DNA of 64,000 bases, taken from Aliiroseovarius salicola (GTDB lineage Bacteria; Pseudomonadota; Alphaproteobacteria; Rhodobacterales; Rhodobacteraceae). Both the position numbers and the translations under genes were made by a program. Each line of letters opens with the position of its first letter. Position 1 is the first letter of the stretch. The notes under the pieces were generated by a model that was not told the origin of the DNA, searched no databases, and saw nothing but the letters and a program-made list of their open reading frames with translations. The stretch lies in the NCBI RefSeq assembly GCF_027891095.1, contig NZ_JAQIIO010000005.1, forward strand, positions 208,621-272,620, in the 5' to 3' direction. Shown piece after piece: positions 25,635 to 34,108 of the stretch.

Positions 25635-25957
25635 CAACGTTTTACCGGGTGGCGCTGCGCGGCCTTAGTGACCTCAACCCGCACCGGAATATCGGTGGCG
25701 ACCGGAATGCGTTTTCCGCCTTTCGGCGTTTTGTCATCATCCCCCAAGCGCATAATCACGAAGGCGAATTGTACGCCGGAAAAGACAATCCCGTTGAACA
25801 TGAACAGCATGATCAACGCGACCCAGCCCATGTCGGAAGCCGAGATCAGGTGCCAGAGGTTGGCCACATTCATGTAGAGAAGAGCCGCCACAAACGCTGC
25901 CGACAAGGCAAATCCGATCAACACATGGGTGATGTAGAGGCGGACAAGTTTGGGCAT
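25634..25957 (-). CDS. Small membrane protein with two helices, unknown function
   Basis: This 107-residue protein starts MPKLVRLYITHVLIGFALSAAFVAALLYMN. There are two membrane segments (about 8-30 and 45-72), a short connecting loop NLWHLISASDMGW, and a basic C-terminal tail (KTPKGGKRIPV onward) that is probably cytoplasmic. AAGGA lies 7 bases before the chosen ATG; an ATG five codons earlier lacks such a site. I do not recognise a named family. It lies between the nusB operon and mmcB on the same strand as both. Confidence 0.7.
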   Translation of the reverse strand: MPKLVRLYITHVLIGFALSAAFVAALLYMNVANLWHLISASDMGWVALIMLFMFNGIVFSGVQFAFVIMRLGDDDKTPKGGKRIPVATDIPVRVEVTKAAQRHPVKR

Positions 25958-26061
25958 GGGGCAATCCTTCATGGGCTCATACCCCTACCCTAACAGGACA
26001 ATGGTGAAGGGAAAGTGGCACGAGGTCGCACAGCATCATAAAATGGTGAACAAAAGAAAAA

Positions 26062-26079
26062 AGCGCCCCAAGGGGCGCT
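26062..26079 (-). terminator. Terminator of the rib-nusB operon
   Basis: AGCGCCCC (26062-26069) and GGGGCGCT (26072-26079) form a perfect 8-bp stem. On the minus strand it is followed by TTTTTTCTTTTG. It lies 27 bases after the nusB stop. Confidence 0.92.
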
Positions 26080-26105
26080 ATTCACATTCACCGTAATGTC
26101 CTGTT

Positions 26106-26573
26106 TTAAAAGGCGTCCGGACGAGCTTCTCGGGCCATATGATCAAGCACCGCATTGGTGAATTTCGGTTCATCTCCTTCCGGGAAAAAGGCACGCACCA
26201 CGTCAACAAACTCGGTAATGACCACCTTTGGCGGGGTATTGCTTTCGACCAGTTCAGCACCAGCCGCGCGGAAGGTGGCCCGCAGGGTCGGGTCGATGCG
26301 CGCGATTGGCCATTTTGCCACCAGCGCGCGGTCGGTCATCTGGTCGATCTTCGCCTGATGGTTCACAGCGTCCTCGACCAGCTTGCGGAAGAGTTTGCTG
26401 TCGCCTTCCACCATGGTGTAGTCGTCAAATTCCTCGCCAAAGCGGAAGTCTTCGAACTCCACCTTTACCCGATCCACGGTCTGGCCGGAGGCTTCCATCT
26501 GAAACAGTGCCTGCACCGCGAACAGGCGGGCTGCTGATTTCATTTGACGTTTCTGGTTGCCGGAGAGCGTCAT
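26106..26573 (-). CDS. nusB: Transcription antitermination factor NusB
   Basis: NusB binds BoxA RNA with S10 (NusE) during rRNA transcription. The 155-residue protein has the all-helical family pattern: RQMKSAARLFAVQALFQMEASG at the N terminus, IDQMTDRALVAKWPIARIDPTLRATFRAAGAEL in the core, and PKVVITEFVDVVRAFFPEGDEPKFTNAVLDHMARE at the end. Its start overlaps the ribH stop by 4 bases, so translation is coupled to the riboflavin genes, a common arrangement. Confidence 0.96.
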   Translation of the reverse strand: MTLSGNQKRQMKSAARLFAVQALFQMEASGQTVDRVKVEFEDFRFGEEFDDYTMVEGDSKLFRKLVEDAVNHQAKIDQMTDRALVAKWPIARIDPTLRATFRAAGAELVESNTPPKVVITEFVDVVRAFFPEGDEPKFTNAVLDHMAREARPDAF

Positions 26574-27121
26574 GCCGTTGGGGTATCCTCTGTATCACCT
26601 GCAAGGCGGATGCTGTCCGTGATGGGCTTGAACCCGATCCCCTTGCTCGAAGAGCCCCATTTGCGCGAAAGCGCGATGAGATGCAAGGCCGCAGCGGCTG
26701 CACCACCACCTTTATTTTGACCCTCGACCTCAGCGCGCACTTCGGCCTGCTTGCGGTTTTCCACGGTCAGGATGCCGTTTCCGATGCAGATTCCATTCAG
26801 GCCCATCATCTGGATCGCGCGCGAGCTGTCATTGCAGACCGTCTCGTAATGCGTTGTTTCACCACGGATAACGCAGCCCAGCGCGACATATCCATCATAG
26901 TTCGACAGACGTTCGGCGATGGAAATCGCGGTGGGAACTTCCAGTGCTCCGGGCACTTCGGCCACATCCCAGGTGCCACCCACGGCTTCGATTTCCGCCT
27001 TGGCGCCCGCCACCAGATTGTCGGCGATATCCTTGTAGTAAGGGGCAACGACGATCAGGATCTTCACCGGCTTGTCAAATTCCGGGCGCGGCAGGATGTA
27101 GTGTTGTTCAGCAGCGGCCAT
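26570..27121 (-). CDS. ribH: 6,7-dimethyl-8-ribityllumazine synthase
   Basis: RibH condenses 5-amino-6-ribitylaminouracil with 3,4-dihydroxybutanone phosphate, the next-to-last step of riboflavin synthesis. The 183-residue protein has VPGALEVPTAI, the phosphate-binding segment VALGCVIRGETTHYETV with its catalytic His region, and NGILTVENRKQAEVRAE. The C-terminal extension after about residue 150 is longer than in icosahedral homologues. The ATG is preceded by GAGGA and overlaps the ribBX stop region; nusB overlaps its end. Confidence 0.96.
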   Translation of the reverse strand: MAAAEQHYILPRPEFDKPVKILIVVAPYYKDIADNLVAGAKAEIEAVGGTWDVAEVPGALEVPTAISIAERLSNYDGYVALGCVIRGETTHYETVCNDSSRAIQMMGLNGICIGNGILTVENRKQAEVRAEVEGQNKGGGAAAAALHLIALSRKWGSSSKGIGFKPITDSIRLAGDTEDTPTA

Positions 27122-27123
27122 GA

Positions 27124-28254
27124 TCAATCCTCTTGAATGGGGCGGGTTGCGGTGATGTTCAGCCCATAGGCGTCCACGCCCACATAACGGGTATCGGGGC
27201 TGTCGGTCAAAAGCACGAGGTCTGAGAGGCCCAGCGCAGACAGGATCTGCGAGCCAAGACCAATATTGCGCACGGTGCCGGGCTCTTCCTCGTCGCGGGC
27301 ATAAAGCGTCTTGCGTGGCTCGCGGAACAGGCAGACAACGCCCCTGCCCTCATTCGCCACGATCTGCATCGCGCGCGGCAACTCGTCAGCCGGTTTCGGC
27401 CCCATGCCCAGCACGTCCTGCGATTCATTCAGAGCGTGGGTGCGCACCAGAACCGGATCGGCCGTGGTGATATCCCCTTTGATCAGCACAACATGCTCGA
27501 TGTCATGGGTCAGGTCGGTAAAGATCCGCATTTCCCATTCGCCACCGAATTCCGAGGTGATCGTCTCGTGACCTGTCTCGCGCACAAGATTGTCGTGACG
27601 GCGGCGATAGGCGATGAGATCCGAGATCGTCCCGATCTTCATCCCATGTTTCTTGGCAATCTCAACCAATTCCGGCAGGCGTGCCATGGTGCCGTCTTCA
27701 TTCATGATCTCGCAGATCACGCCCGATGGGTTGCGACCGGCCAAACGGGCAATATCCACGGCGGCTTCGGTGTGGCCAGCGCGGACAAGCACGCCGCCAT
27801 TCCTCGCCCGCAGCGGAAACACATGGCCGGGGGTCGCGATCTCGGCCGGACCATTGGCCGGGTCGATTGCGGTCGCCACGGTCAGCGCACGGTCGGCGGC
27901 AGAAATACCGGTCGACACGCCTTCGCGGGCTTCGATTGAGGTGGTGAAAGCCGTTTCGTGACGCGATGAGTTATGCATGGACATCATCGGCAGACCGAGT
28001 TCTTCAATTCGGCGTGCTTCCATAGGCAGGCAAATCAGACCACGGCCATAGGTTGCCATGAAGTTCACCGCTGCTGCATCACAGGCATCCGCCGGGATCA
28101 CGAAGTCTCCTTCGTTCTCACGGTCTTCGTGGTCCACCAGAATGAAGATCCGTCCCTTGCGGGCCTCTTCAATGATTTCTTCGGCGGTGGCGATGGCGTC
28201 CGACAGGCTGGCCTCAACCGGGCCCGGCGTTTCATAGGTGGTGCTCTCGCTCAT
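27124..28254 (-). CDS. ribB: 3,4-dihydroxy-2-butanone 4-phosphate synthase with degenerate GTP cyclohydrolase II-like domain (RibBX type)
   Basis: This 376-residue fusion protein has an N-terminal DHBP synthase domain with the catalytic segments [15 protein letters not shown] and the later [23 protein letters not shown] and [15 protein letters not shown]. It therefore makes the four-carbon unit for RibH. The C-terminal half (about 220-370) has the GTP cyclohydrolase II fold but lacks the zinc-binding Cys-x2-GD-x-Cys-x-Cys signature: the matching stretch reads [17 protein letters not shown]. It should not open GTP, so this is the RibBX variant described in Proteobacteria. A separate ribA must exist elsewhere. 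GGGGAA precedes the chosen ATG. Confidence 0.92.
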   Translation of the reverse strand: MSESTTYETPGPVEASLSDAIATAEEIIEEARKGRIFILVDHEDRENEGDFVIPADACDAAAVNFMATYGRGLICLPMEARRIEELGLPMMSMHNSSRHETAFTTSIEAREGVSTGISAADRALTVATAIDPANGPAEIATPGHVFPLRARNGGVLVRAGHTEAAVDIARLAGRNPSGVICEIMNEDGTMARLPELVEIAKKHGMKIGTISDLIAYRRRHDNLVRETGHETITSEFGGEWEMRIFTDLTHDIEHVVLIKGDITTADPVLVRTHALNESQDVLGMGPKPADELPRAMQIVANEGRGVVCLFREPRKTLYARDEEEPGTVRNIGLGSQILSALGLSDLVLLTDSPDTRYVGVDAYGLNITATRPIQED

Positions 28255-28402
28255 GTCAGGTTCCCCAGATGGCAATTCCAGTGCAGTTGGCCCGCAATAC
28301 CGTAGCGATGCAGCCATGGAAAGACAAAACGCGACGTTTTAGTCGCCCTGAACGCGCAGTGCCCCTGCGTATATGCGCAAATGGGAAGTTGATGACCTAC
28401 GA

Positions 28403-29041
28403 TCAGACCTTGAGCTTGATCCGCGTTTGCTGACCGGTGCCTTCGATGCAGAACTTTTCGACATGAGCTTCGAAATACTTACGCCAGCTTTTTTGGTCTA
28501 GATCTGATACCGTAATTCCGAGTTTGGACCTCATGATCCCATTGACCTGCCCCATGAGTGGGGTCTCAGGAAGTGATTGAAATACGCCGATGATCCGTTG
28601 GTTAATTTCTTCCTGCGTAGTATTGATCCGGCACCACTCATTGCAAGACAACCTAAAATTTTCAGGCGCCTTTAACTCCCCCATGCCGACCACATGGATA
28701 CCCCGTTCCCTCAGGTGCGCAGCGAGGTGAGAAAAATCACCATCTGAGCTGGCCAACACCAAAGCATCCAAACCGCGCTCAAGGCACAATTCGAATGCTT
28801 CTAGTGCGAGAGCTATGTCTGCGGCATTCTTACCAGTTCCTGTGTGAACAAGTTTGATACCTGGAGCGTCGTCCCAACCGGGAATACGTTTGGCATTACC
28901 GTAAACCCGCCGAACCGTCAGATCGCCAATTTTGCGTGCTTCGTGGATAATTTTTCCAGCTAGCGCACTCGAGATGTTCTCTCCGTCAATCATCAGCGCC
29001 ACACGCCTTGCCGATGGCAATTTCACTTCGTCTTTCGGCAT
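28403..29041 (-). CDS. NYN domain protein (LabA-like PIN nuclease fold)
   Basis: This 212-residue protein begins its NYN domain at RRVALMIDGENISSALAGKIIHEARKIGDL. The conserved acidic residues of the PIN-like site follow: the first Asp in MIDGEN, the Asp in KNAADIALALEAFELCLE, and the pair in DALVLASSDGDFSHLAAHLRERG. The C-terminal 60 residues (INQRIIGVFQSLPETPLMGQVNGIMRSK and after) look like a small winged-helix or OST-HTH-type RNA-binding unit. A metal-dependent ribonuclease acting on structured RNA is the family expectation. Its ribosome binding site is weak. It lies inside the riboflavin cluster without an obvious link to it. Confidence 0.82.
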   Translation of the reverse strand: MPKDEVKLPSARRVALMIDGENISSALAGKIIHEARKIGDLTVRRVYGNAKRIPGWDDAPGIKLVHTGTGKNAADIALALEAFELCLERGLDALVLASSDGDFSHLAAHLRERGIHVVGMGELKAPENFRLSCNEWCRINTTQEEINQRIIGVFQSLPETPLMGQVNGIMRSKLGITVSDLDQKSWRKYFEAHVEKFCIEGTGQQTRIKLKV

Positions 29042-29198
29042 AATGAGGACCCATCTTCTGAATACATTTCAACAATAAGAAAAAGATAACCTGCCACCCC
29101 GACAATTCAACCCATGCTTGATATTTACTGGCAGAAATAACAAAGGGGGTTGCACCGCACAGGGAGGCGCGCGATGTGGGGCACTGAAAGGACGGCCG

Positions 29199-29564
29199 AT
29201 GGAGCAAATGTTTGAGCTAGCGACTGGCCCATTGCGCCCTGTGATCCACTACGGGTCACATTTCCTTTTGCCCGTGCTGTTTGCTTGGCTGGTGTTCAGG
29301 TCGCAATGGAAGGTCGCGGCGCTATTGATGATTGCCACGATGGCCGTGGATTTGGATCACTTTTTGGCAACCCCGGTTTTTGACCCCGACCGCTGCAGCA
29401 TCGGGTTTCATCCGTTACACGGTGGATGGGCGCTGGCTGCCTATGCGGCTGCTTTGCTGGCCGCCCTGCCCTTGCGCATATGGTGGCTGGTGGCCTTGGC
29501 TTTGGGGAGCATGTGGCATCTCGCAACAGATAGTCTGGACTGCGTGTTGGGCGGTATCTGGTAA
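29199..29564 (+). CDS. DUF6122 family membrane protein
   Basis: This is a 121-residue integral membrane protein with three to four helices. It begins MEQMFELATGPLRPVIHYGSHFLLPVLFAWLVF, and the family hallmarks IHYGSHF, MAVDLDHFLATPVFDPDRCSIGFHPLH and MWHLATDSLDC contain repeated His and Asp pairs that could bind a metal. I recognise it as the DUF6122 type, function unknown. AAAGGA lies 6 bases before the ATG. It is divergent from the NYN gene and converges on the metallo-hydrolase. Confidence 0.72.
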   Translation: MEQMFELATGPLRPVIHYGSHFLLPVLFAWLVFRSQWKVAALLMIATMAVDLDHFLATPVFDPDRCSIGFHPLHGGWALAAYAAALLAALPLRIWWLVALALGSMWHLATDSLDCVLGGIW

Positions 29565-29588
29565 GGCCGCACCAAAGGTTTCAATCCA

Positions 29589-30569
29589 TCAAAATTGCCA
29601 CAGTGCCGGAATGAAGCGATAGGCATCGCCATCGCGCGCCACATGACCTACGCCAGGGAATGGGAAGTGATAGCCCAGAACAGCAATCCGATCTGTCGCG
29701 GCCATATCCAACAGGCGTCGGCGCGTGGCGCCAGTCATCTCTCCGTCTGTATCCCGCCCGCTATACCATTCGGGATGCGCAAAGTTCAGGATCGCATGGG
29801 TCATGCAATCGCCCAGCGCTATGAGCTGTTGCCCATCACTTTCCACAATGACCGACATGTGACCGGGTGTGTGACCGGGCGTGTCGATCAGGCGAATGCC
29901 GGGGGCAACCTCATGGTCGTTGGAGGCAAGCGTCCATTCCACCCCTTCGGCATTAATGGAATTCACGGCACCCAACACAAATTGTTGTTCTTCGGGGGCG
30001 ACGCGGTTCACCAGATCGTCTTGGGTCCAATGCGAGTGCTCGGCCTCTCCCATCACATATTCCGCATCCGGGATGAGCGGTTCGTCAAAATCGTCGCGAA
30101 TACCCCAGATATGATCGGGATGGGCGTGGGTGATCGCCACATGGGTGATGCCAAACGGGTCAATACCAGCGGTTTCCAGATTTTCCATCAACCGCCCGGC
30201 TGTGCCGAGCCAACGGTTGCCCGACCCCACATCCACAAGCACCTTGGCCTCGCCCAGCTCGATATACATGTGGTTGGTATGGGAATAGCCGATCTCGGGA
30301 TCGATATAATGCGCGGCCATAAAAGCGAGCTTTTCTTCTTCCGGTGCATTCATCGCCTGACCACCGAAGGGCAGCGTGAAATAGCCATCCGACACAATCG
30401 TGATCTTCGCCTGCCCCAGTGTGAAGCTGAAATGCGCCGGGTTTCCATCCGTGGGAGCACCGAGCATGGCACGCGCCGTTGCGGGCATGGCAAAAGCGGG
30501 GGCCATGGCGGCCATACGCAATAGGTCCCGCCTTTTGAAACTGGGGGGTGTCGGTTTGATCAGGCTCAT
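29589..30569 (-). CDS. Tat-exported MBL-fold metallo-hydrolase
   Basis: This is a 326-residue metallo-beta-lactamase fold protein. The N terminus carries a twin-arginine signal (FKRRDLLRMAAMAPAFAMPATARA), so it is exported folded to the periplasm. The metal site HAHPDHIWG and the later histidines and aspartate in TPGHTPGHMSV and LGDCMTHAIL are complete. The substrate is unknown; lactonase-type enzymes share this layout. The ATG follows GGGAGC. It lies upstream of the NYN gene and downstream of ribE on the same strand. Confidence 0.88.
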   Translation of the reverse strand: MSLIKPTPPSFKRRDLLRMAAMAPAFAMPATARAMLGAPTDGNPAHFSFTLGQAKITIVSDGYFTLPFGGQAMNAPEEEKLAFMAAHYIDPEIGYSHTNHMYIELGEAKVLVDVGSGNRWLGTAGRLMENLETAGIDPFGITHVAITHAHPDHIWGIRDDFDEPLIPDAEYVMGEAEHSHWTQDDLVNRVAPEEQQFVLGAVNSINAEGVEWTLASNDHEVAPGIRLIDTPGHTPGHMSVIVESDGQQLIALGDCMTHAILNFAHPEWYSGRDTDGEMTGATRRRLLDMAATDRIAVLGYHFPFPGVGHVARDGDAYRFIPALWQF

Positions 30570-30702
30570 CACAGGCTCCCTAGTGGTTCACCCGTTAATT
30601 CATATGCAAATTTTCGAATTTAGCAATATGTCAGCGATCAAGTGCCCGTTTTTTGAAACCTGCAAACCGATATTTTTTTACAAAACATGGAACCTCGCGA
30701 GG

Positions 30703-31293
30703 TTAGCCACCATATTCTGCAAGCCGTGCCACATAGCGGGCCAAAGTATCGATCTCGAGGTTGATGCGGTCACCCACTTTCGCCGTTCCCCAATTGGTCA
30801 CGTCTTTCGTATGCGAAATCAGGTTCACGCCGAACACGTCCCCCTCCACTTCGTTCACGGTCAGCGAAGTGCCATTCAGTGCCACCGATCCTTTTGGAGC
30901 AATGAACTTGGCAAGTTCACCCGGCGCGCGGAATTGAACCCGCGTGCTGTCCCCTTCGGTCTGCATTGATGTGATCTCGGCCACGCCATCCACATGGCCA
31001 GACACAATATGTCCACCCAACTCATCCCCAACCTTGAGCGCACGTTCCAGGTTCACTTTGCGCCCAACGACCCAGTCACCCAGATTGGTCTTGGAAACGG
31101 TTTCGGCTGAAATCTCGACATCATACCACCCATCGCCCATTTCGACGACGGTCAGACACACACCGTCAGAGGCAATTGATGCCCCAAGATCGATTGTCGC
31201 GGTGTCATAACTGGTCTCGATCCGCGCGCGCAGGTCGCCTTTCTGCTCCAGCGCTGCGATACGACCCACATCGGTGATGATCCCGGTAAACAT
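30703..31293 (-). CDS. ribE: Riboflavin synthase alpha chain
   Basis: This enzyme dismutates two 6,7-dimethyl-8-ribityllumazine molecules to riboflavin and the diamine precursor. The 196-residue protein has the invariant start MFTGIITDVGRI and two tandem lumazine-binding barrels: GASIASDGVCLTV and SGHVDGVAEI, then GSVALNGTSLTVNEV and a C-terminal helix. AAGGAG lies 6 bases before the ATG. It is divergent from the capsule operon and separated from ribBX by unrelated genes. Confidence 0.96.
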   Translation of the reverse strand: MFTGIITDVGRIAALEQKGDLRARIETSYDTATIDLGASIASDGVCLTVVEMGDGWYDVEISAETVSKTNLGDWVVGRKVNLERALKVGDELGGHIVSGHVDGVAEITSMQTEGDSTRVQFRAPGELAKFIAPKGSVALNGTSLTVNEVEGDVFGVNLISHTKDVTNWGTAKVGDRINLEIDTLARYVARLAEYGG

Positions 31294-31557
31294 GTGCCTC
31301 TCCTTCATGAAACGCCAAAGACCTAGCGCGCGCCCGGAGGTTTGCCAATCCCTGCGCGATGCAAATTGTGCAGTTGGGGCCTGTAGGTGGGTGGTTTTTC
31401 AAACAGACGCAAGGACGCCAGTACTGCATTTATACACCAATTCACCTTAATTTTACCAAATATGGCTCAAAATGAACTTGCAAATTTGATGGTGTTCAGC
31501 CCTACGATTATAGTCGTCCCAACGACCCAGAAGCTGGACATTCAAAGGTAAAAACAC

Positions 31558-32844
31558 GTGTTAACCGGTAAAGATCGCAACTTCCTTTTTCTGCAAGGTC
31601 CACATGGGCCGTTCTTCTGGCAGTTGGGCAAGATGTTGCGCGCGGCGGGTGCTACGGTCTGTCGGGTGGGGTTCAACCGAGGTGATGAGGCATTCTGGCC
31701 CGAGAAATGCAGCTATGTCCCCTTCAATCAAGACCAGACCGAATGGGCAACGCACTATTCCGATTTACTCACTGAAAAGTCTGTCACTGACATCGTTCTC
31801 TATGGGGACACGCGCCCGGTTCACGCCCAAGCGATTGATATCGCCAAATCCCGGAACCTAACGGTGCATGTTTTCGAAGAAGGTTACTTGCGCCCCTATT
31901 GGGTGACATATGAGCGTGACGGTTCCAACGGTCATTCGCGGCTGATGGATATGTCGATCACACATATGCAGGACGCATTGGCTGATGCCGAGCAGGATCT
32001 ACCGGAAGCCCCCGCAGTTTGGGGCGATATGCGCCATCACGTATTCTACGGTGCGCTCTACCATTGGTTCGTGATGTTCCTGAACCAGCGCTACACCAAT
32101 TTCCGACCTCATCGAGCGCAGACCGTAGCGCAGGAATTTCGTCTGTATCTGCGCCGCCTTTTGCTCATGCCTGCCCATGCCGCAGAGCGAATGGTGGCGA
32201 CGGCCCGGATCAAATATGGTGGTTTTCCCTATCACTTGGTTCTTTTGCAGCTTGAACATGATTCAAGCTTTCAGATGCACAGCCCATTTGACAGTATGAC
32301 CGAGTTTTTAGAGTTGGTATTTGATGGCTTCATCACTGGGGCTGCCCCTCATCATCATCTGGTTTTCAAAGCCCACCCCCTTGAAGACGGGCGCGCACCA
32401 ATTCGTCGCAAAATCAATGAGCTGGCCAAGAAACATAATATTGAAAACCGGATCCATTACGTTCGAGGCGGCAAGCTGGCAGAGCTGTTGAACCATGCGA
32501 GGTCGGTCGTAACCGTCAATTCCACCGCTGCCCAACAGGCGCTTTGGCGCGGATTGCCGACCAAGCTCTTTGGTCGCGCGGTCTTTGCCAAACCGGAGTT
32601 TGTCTCAACTCAGACGCTGCCCAGCTTCTTCTCACAACCCACGCGCCCTGACAGCCGTGCCTACCGCGACTACCGGCATTATCTTCTCGAAACCAGCCAA
32701 GTGCCCGGTGGCTTTTATTCATCGCGTGGGCGGCGCCAATTGATGCGACAGGTGGCGGATATGATGCTGGCCCGTCACGATCCTTATGATGCCCTGTCAA
32801 AAGGCACAGCAGCACCGCGGCAACAGTTGCATATCGTGAAATAA
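31558..32844 (+). CDS. kpsS: Capsule polysaccharide Kdo transferase KpsS-like
   Basis: KpsS adds Kdo residues to the lipid anchor of group 2-type capsules at the inner membrane. The 428-residue protein starts with FLFLQGPHGPFFWQLGKMLRAAG and has the family segments VFEEGYLRPYWVTYE, HHHLVFKAHPLEDGR and LLNHARSVVTVNSTAAQQALWRGLPT. The start is a GTG with AAAGG upstream. It is the first gene of a plus-strand capsule unit with the export lipoprotein and KpsC, and is divergent from ribE. Confidence 0.88.
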   Translation: MLTGKDRNFLFLQGPHGPFFWQLGKMLRAAGATVCRVGFNRGDEAFWPEKCSYVPFNQDQTEWATHYSDLLTEKSVTDIVLYGDTRPVHAQAIDIAKSRNLTVHVFEEGYLRPYWVTYERDGSNGHSRLMDMSITHMQDALADAEQDLPEAPAVWGDMRHHVFYGALYHWFVMFLNQRYTNFRPHRAQTVAQEFRLYLRRLLLMPAHAAERMVATARIKYGGFPYHLVLLQLEHDSSFQMHSPFDSMTEFLELVFDGFITGAAPHHHLVFKAHPLEDGRAPIRRKINELAKKHNIENRIHYVRGGKLAELLNHARSVVTVNSTAAQQALWRGLPTKLFGRAVFAKPEFVSTQTLPSFFSQPTRPDSRAYRDYRHYLLETSQVPGGFYSSRGRRQLMRQVADMMLARHDPYDALSKGTAAPRQQLHIVK

Positions 32845-32964
32845 CCCAGCAAAGGAAGTGCTGGATTTTTTGGCTTAACCAGCATAATATTTCCAATAAG
32901 AACAATGAAAACAATGGCCTCCCCTCATTTCCCGAGCTGGCTGGCCACAAGAGGAGCCCGAGCA

Positions 32965-34098
32965 GTGAAGAACATGGGCAAAACAATAGCGCGCCGTGCG
33001 GCGCTTTTGGTGCTGGCAGGCACCGTTGCCGCTTGTGGATTGCCACGGGTCGGCCCCAACAAATCCGAGATTTATGCAGGAAGCGTCGAACAACAAGGCG
33101 ATGCCTTTATCGTATCAATAAACGACCGCGTGACCCGTGCGACCGCTGTGGTGCCCGCGCTTGGCTTTGATGATGCATTTCTGAATGCTGGCATCATTGG
33201 ATCCGACACAATCAGCCCCGGTGACGTGCTTGGCATCTCTATCTGGGAAAATGTTGATGCGGGCATTCTGACCACAGCAGGTGCTCCGGCAAGCCTGAGC
33301 GAAATTCAGGTAGATGGAGATGGATATATATTCATCCCATATGCTGGCCGTATCAGGGCCGCAGGCAACAGCCCCGAAACCATTCGCCGCATCGTGACGG
33401 AAAAACTCGCTTCACAGACACCAGATCCACAAGTCATGGTCGCTCGTGCTGCCGGGAATGGGACAACCGTCACCCTGACGGGCGCCACCGGTCAAGGCGT
33501 GTTCCCGATTGAGCGCCCGACACGCACCCTTAGCGCCATGCTCGCAGCTGCGGGCGGCGTATCGGTCGCACCGGAAATTGCAAAGGTCAGGGTCACTCGC
33601 GGCAATCAGACCGGTGAAGTCTGGTTCGAAGATCTCTTTAACAACCCCGCGCTGGACATCGCATTGCGCGGCGGTGACCGCATTCTGGTTGAGGCCGATA
33701 CCCGCGCCTATACTGCCCTAGGCGCAACTGGCGGGCAAAGCCGCGTGAAGTTCGAAAGCAAGACCCTGTCCGCTATCGAGGCGCTGGCGCAGGTTGGTGG
33801 ACTGCAAAGCAATGTCGCTGATCCAACCGGAGTCTTCGTGTTCCGCAACGAGACTGCAGAGATCGCCAACAGTGTGCTCGGCCGCAGCGATCTGATTGGT
33901 CCGCAACGCATGGTCTATGTACTGAACCTGACCGAACCCAACGGCATGTTCATGGCCCGTGACTTTGTGATCCGCGACGGCGACACGCTGTATGTGACCG
34001 AAGCCCCCTACGTTCAGTGGACCAAGCTTCTGTCGACCATCACCGGCTCCCTCGCCTCTGCCGGGTCAATTGCCGCATTGGGCAATTCTGTAAAATAG
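32965..34098 (+). CDS. Polysaccharide export outer-membrane lipoprotein (Wza/KpsD type)
   Basis: This 377-residue protein has a lipoprotein signal, ARRAALLVLAGTVAAC, so Cys at about residue 23 would be lipidated. The polysaccharide export (Poly_export) domain reads ISPGDVLGISIWENVDAG followed by IQVDGDGYIFIPYAGRIRAAGNSPETIRRIV. SLBB-type repeats follow, starting VTLTGATGQGVFPIERPTRTLSAMLAAAGG and SAIEALAQVGGLQ. It should form the outer-membrane channel. I chose the GTG start because GAGGAG lies 8 bases upstream; other in-frame starts exist on both sides. Confidence 0.88.
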   Translation: MKNMGKTIARRAALLVLAGTVAACGLPRVGPNKSEIYAGSVEQQGDAFIVSINDRVTRATAVVPALGFDDAFLNAGIIGSDTISPGDVLGISIWENVDAGILTTAGAPASLSEIQVDGDGYIFIPYAGRIRAAGNSPETIRRIVTEKLASQTPDPQVMVARAAGNGTTVTLTGATGQGVFPIERPTRTLSAMLAAAGGVSVAPEIAKVRVTRGNQTGEVWFEDLFNNPALDIALRGGDRILVEADTRAYTALGATGGQSRVKFESKTLSAIEALAQVGGLQSNVADPTGVFVFRNETAEIANSVLGRSDLIGPQRMVYVLNLTEPNGMFMARDFVIRDGDTLYVTEAPYVQWTKLLSTITGSLASAGSIAALGNSVK

Positions 34099-34108
34099 GC
34101 AGCACGCG

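Noticed and set aside
28255..31557. FMN riboswitch upstream of ribBX or ribE
   Set aside because: I looked for the conserved RFN-element sequences before both genes and did not see them.
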